Positions 63,143-64,000 of a DNA stretch of 64,000 nucleotides are shown one piece after another; position 1 is the first letter of the stretch; each line of letters opens with the position of its first letter. Source of the stretch: Nitrobacteraceae bacterium AZCC 2146 (GTDB lineage Bacteria; Pseudomonadota; Alphaproteobacteria; Rhizobiales; Xanthobacteraceae); assembly GCA_036924855.1 (NCBI GenBank), contig JBAGRP010000001.1, forward strand, positions 3,162,001 to 3,226,000. Direction: 5' to 3'. The translations under genes and the position numbers were made by a program. Under the pieces are notes generated by a model. It was given only the letters and a program-made list of their open reading frames with translations, was not told the origin of the DNA and did not search any database.

Positions 63143-64000
63143 CCGACCCGCTCCGCGCGGGCGAACAGCCCGGTCGGCTTGAAGATCAGCACCGCGATGA
63201 TGATCAGAAAACCCATGGCGTCGCGATAGCCCGACGACACGTAGCCGGCACCGAGTTCTTCCGCCAATGCGAGGATGAAGCCGCCGATCACCGCGCCAGT
63301 GATGTTGCCGAGGCCGCCGAGAATGACGATGGCGAAGGCCTTCACAGCGGCGAGATCGCCCATCTGCGGGAAGATCACATAGACCGGGCCGAGCAGCGCG
63401 CCGGCCGCAGCCGCAAGGCTGGAGCCCAAGGCAAAAGTCGAGGTGTAGATCAGGCTGACATTGACGCCCATCAGGGCTGCGGTGTCGTGATCCTGAAAGG
63501 TGGCGCGCATGGCGCGGCCGAGTTTGGTGCGGTTGATCAGCATGTAGGCGATGACGATCAGCAGCCCTGCCGCGGCCAGCACGAACAGCCGCAGCCAGGA
63601 GACCGAGACCGGGCCCAGCACCAGCGGCGCATCGGGGAACGGGTTCGATACCGACTTCGCCACGCCGCCCCAGATCCACAGCGCGCCGGACTGCATCGCG
63701 ATCCAGGCACCGATCATCACCAGCATGGTGGTATCGATGTCAGAGCCACGCAGCGGCCGCAGCAACAGCAATTCAATGGCGGCACCGAGCAGCCAGCCAG
63801 CGGCAATCGCCACCGGCAGCGCCAGAAAGAAATTCATGCCGAGTTGGTGCACGACGATGAACATCATGTAGGCGCCGAAGGTGTAGAGCACGCCATGGGT
63901 GAAATTCACCACATTCATGATGCCGAAGATCAGCGTCAGCCCGATGCCCAGCAGCGCATAGGTGCCGCCGAGGACTAGCATGTTGACCAGATGTTGCAGG
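63139..64000 (-). CDS. Branched-chain-type ABC transporter permease LivH, 5' end cut by the window
   Basis: The visible part has LivH motifs LVLGGTYALLGIGLTLIFGI, MNVVNFTHGVLYTFGAYMMF, KAFAIVILGGLGNITGAVIG and a C-terminal FKPTGLFARAERVG. The ATG at 63981 is probably not the start: the frame stays open to the window edge and reads LQHLVN before it, which matches the usual LivH beginning. The gene therefore begins just outside. It is the first visible gene of livH-livM-livG-livF-Rieske, all coupled by short overlaps. Binding protein and promoter are not in the window. Confidence 0.9.
   Translation of the reverse strand, partial: LQHLVNMLVLGGTYALLGIGLTLIFGIMNVVNFTHGVLYTFGAYMMFIVVHQLGMNFFLALPVAIAAGWLLGAAIELLLLRPLRGSDIDTTMLVMIGAWIAMQSGALWIWGGVAKSVSNPFPDAPLVLGPVSVSWLRLFVLAAAGLLIVIAYMLINRTKLGRAMRATFQDHDTAALMGVNVSLIYTSTFALGSSLAAAAGALLGPVYVIFPQMGDLAAVKAFAIVILGGLGNITGAVIGGFILALAEELGAGYVSSGYRDAMGFLIIIAVLIFKPTGLFARAERVG

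Overview
The window is dense, high-GC chromosomal DNA of an alphaproteobacterium, most likely in the Bradyrhizobium / Rhodopseudomonas / Tardiphaga group (Nitrobacteraceae). This rests on the Bradyrhizobium-type porin, the rhizobial glp ABC operon for glycerol, the Fds-type formate dehydrogenase, several branched-chain-type (HAAT) ABC transporters and families of short palindromic intergenic repeats. I see no rRNA, tRNA, CRISPR array, insertion sequence, prophage or replication origin. About 53 genes were identified. Starts were often moved downstream of the longest reading frame where a Shine-Dalgarno sequence or family length decided it.

Layout. 1-3.1 kb (+): a lytic transglycosylase interrupted by an in-frame amber codon and cut by the window edge, a DUF1993 protein and an old-yellow-enzyme alkene reductase. 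3.4-12.2 kb (-): glycerol module glpR, glpD-glpS-glpT-glpP-glpQ, glpU, glpV. 12.3-18.7 kb (-): fatty-acid beta-oxidation operon fadE-fadA-fadB, then a thioesterase and a small protein. 19.0-24.5 kb (-): RND efflux operon (adaptor, pump, TetR regulator, flavin reductase) behind a candidate operator. 24.7-28.2 kb (-): MFS transporter, TetR regulator with a palindrome at its start, and a short Hsp70-like protein. 28.5-30.8 kb (+): tex. 31.0-45.8 kb: a catabolic/transport region with amidase, amidohydrolase, a HAAT transporter with a fused permease-ATPase-ATPase polypeptide, a SnoaL-like protein, a GntR regulator, a second full HAAT transporter and an orphan Bug-type binding protein. 46.0-53.2 kb (-): formate dehydrogenase fdsG-fdsB-fdsA-fdhD-fdsD with an upstream LysR regulator. 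53.5-60.1 kb: a small protein, a TPR/GT41 glycosyltransferase, a porin, MarR, and an alpha/beta-hydrolase-fold protein lacking the nucleophilic serine. 60.3-64.0 kb (-): a third HAAT operon ending with a Rieske ferredoxin and cut by the window end.

How they fit. Glycerol enters through GlpV/GlpPQ/GlpST, with GlpU as an accessory membrane protein; GlpD oxidises glycerol-3-phosphate and GlpR is the likely repressor. The glycerol kinase is not in the window. FadE, FadB and FadA supply the steps of beta-oxidation. Fds oxidises formate to CO2 with NAD+; FdhD sulfurates its cofactor. The 31-45 kb region looks like a regulon for uptake and hydrolysis of an unidentified amide or N-heterocycle; substrates cannot be named from sequence.

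I found no clearly new multi-gene system. The observations most worth following are the complementary degeneration of the two glycerol ATPases, the amidohydrolase/amidase/fused-transporter module with shared candidate GntR sites, the serine-less hydrolase and the Rieske protein inside a liv operon.
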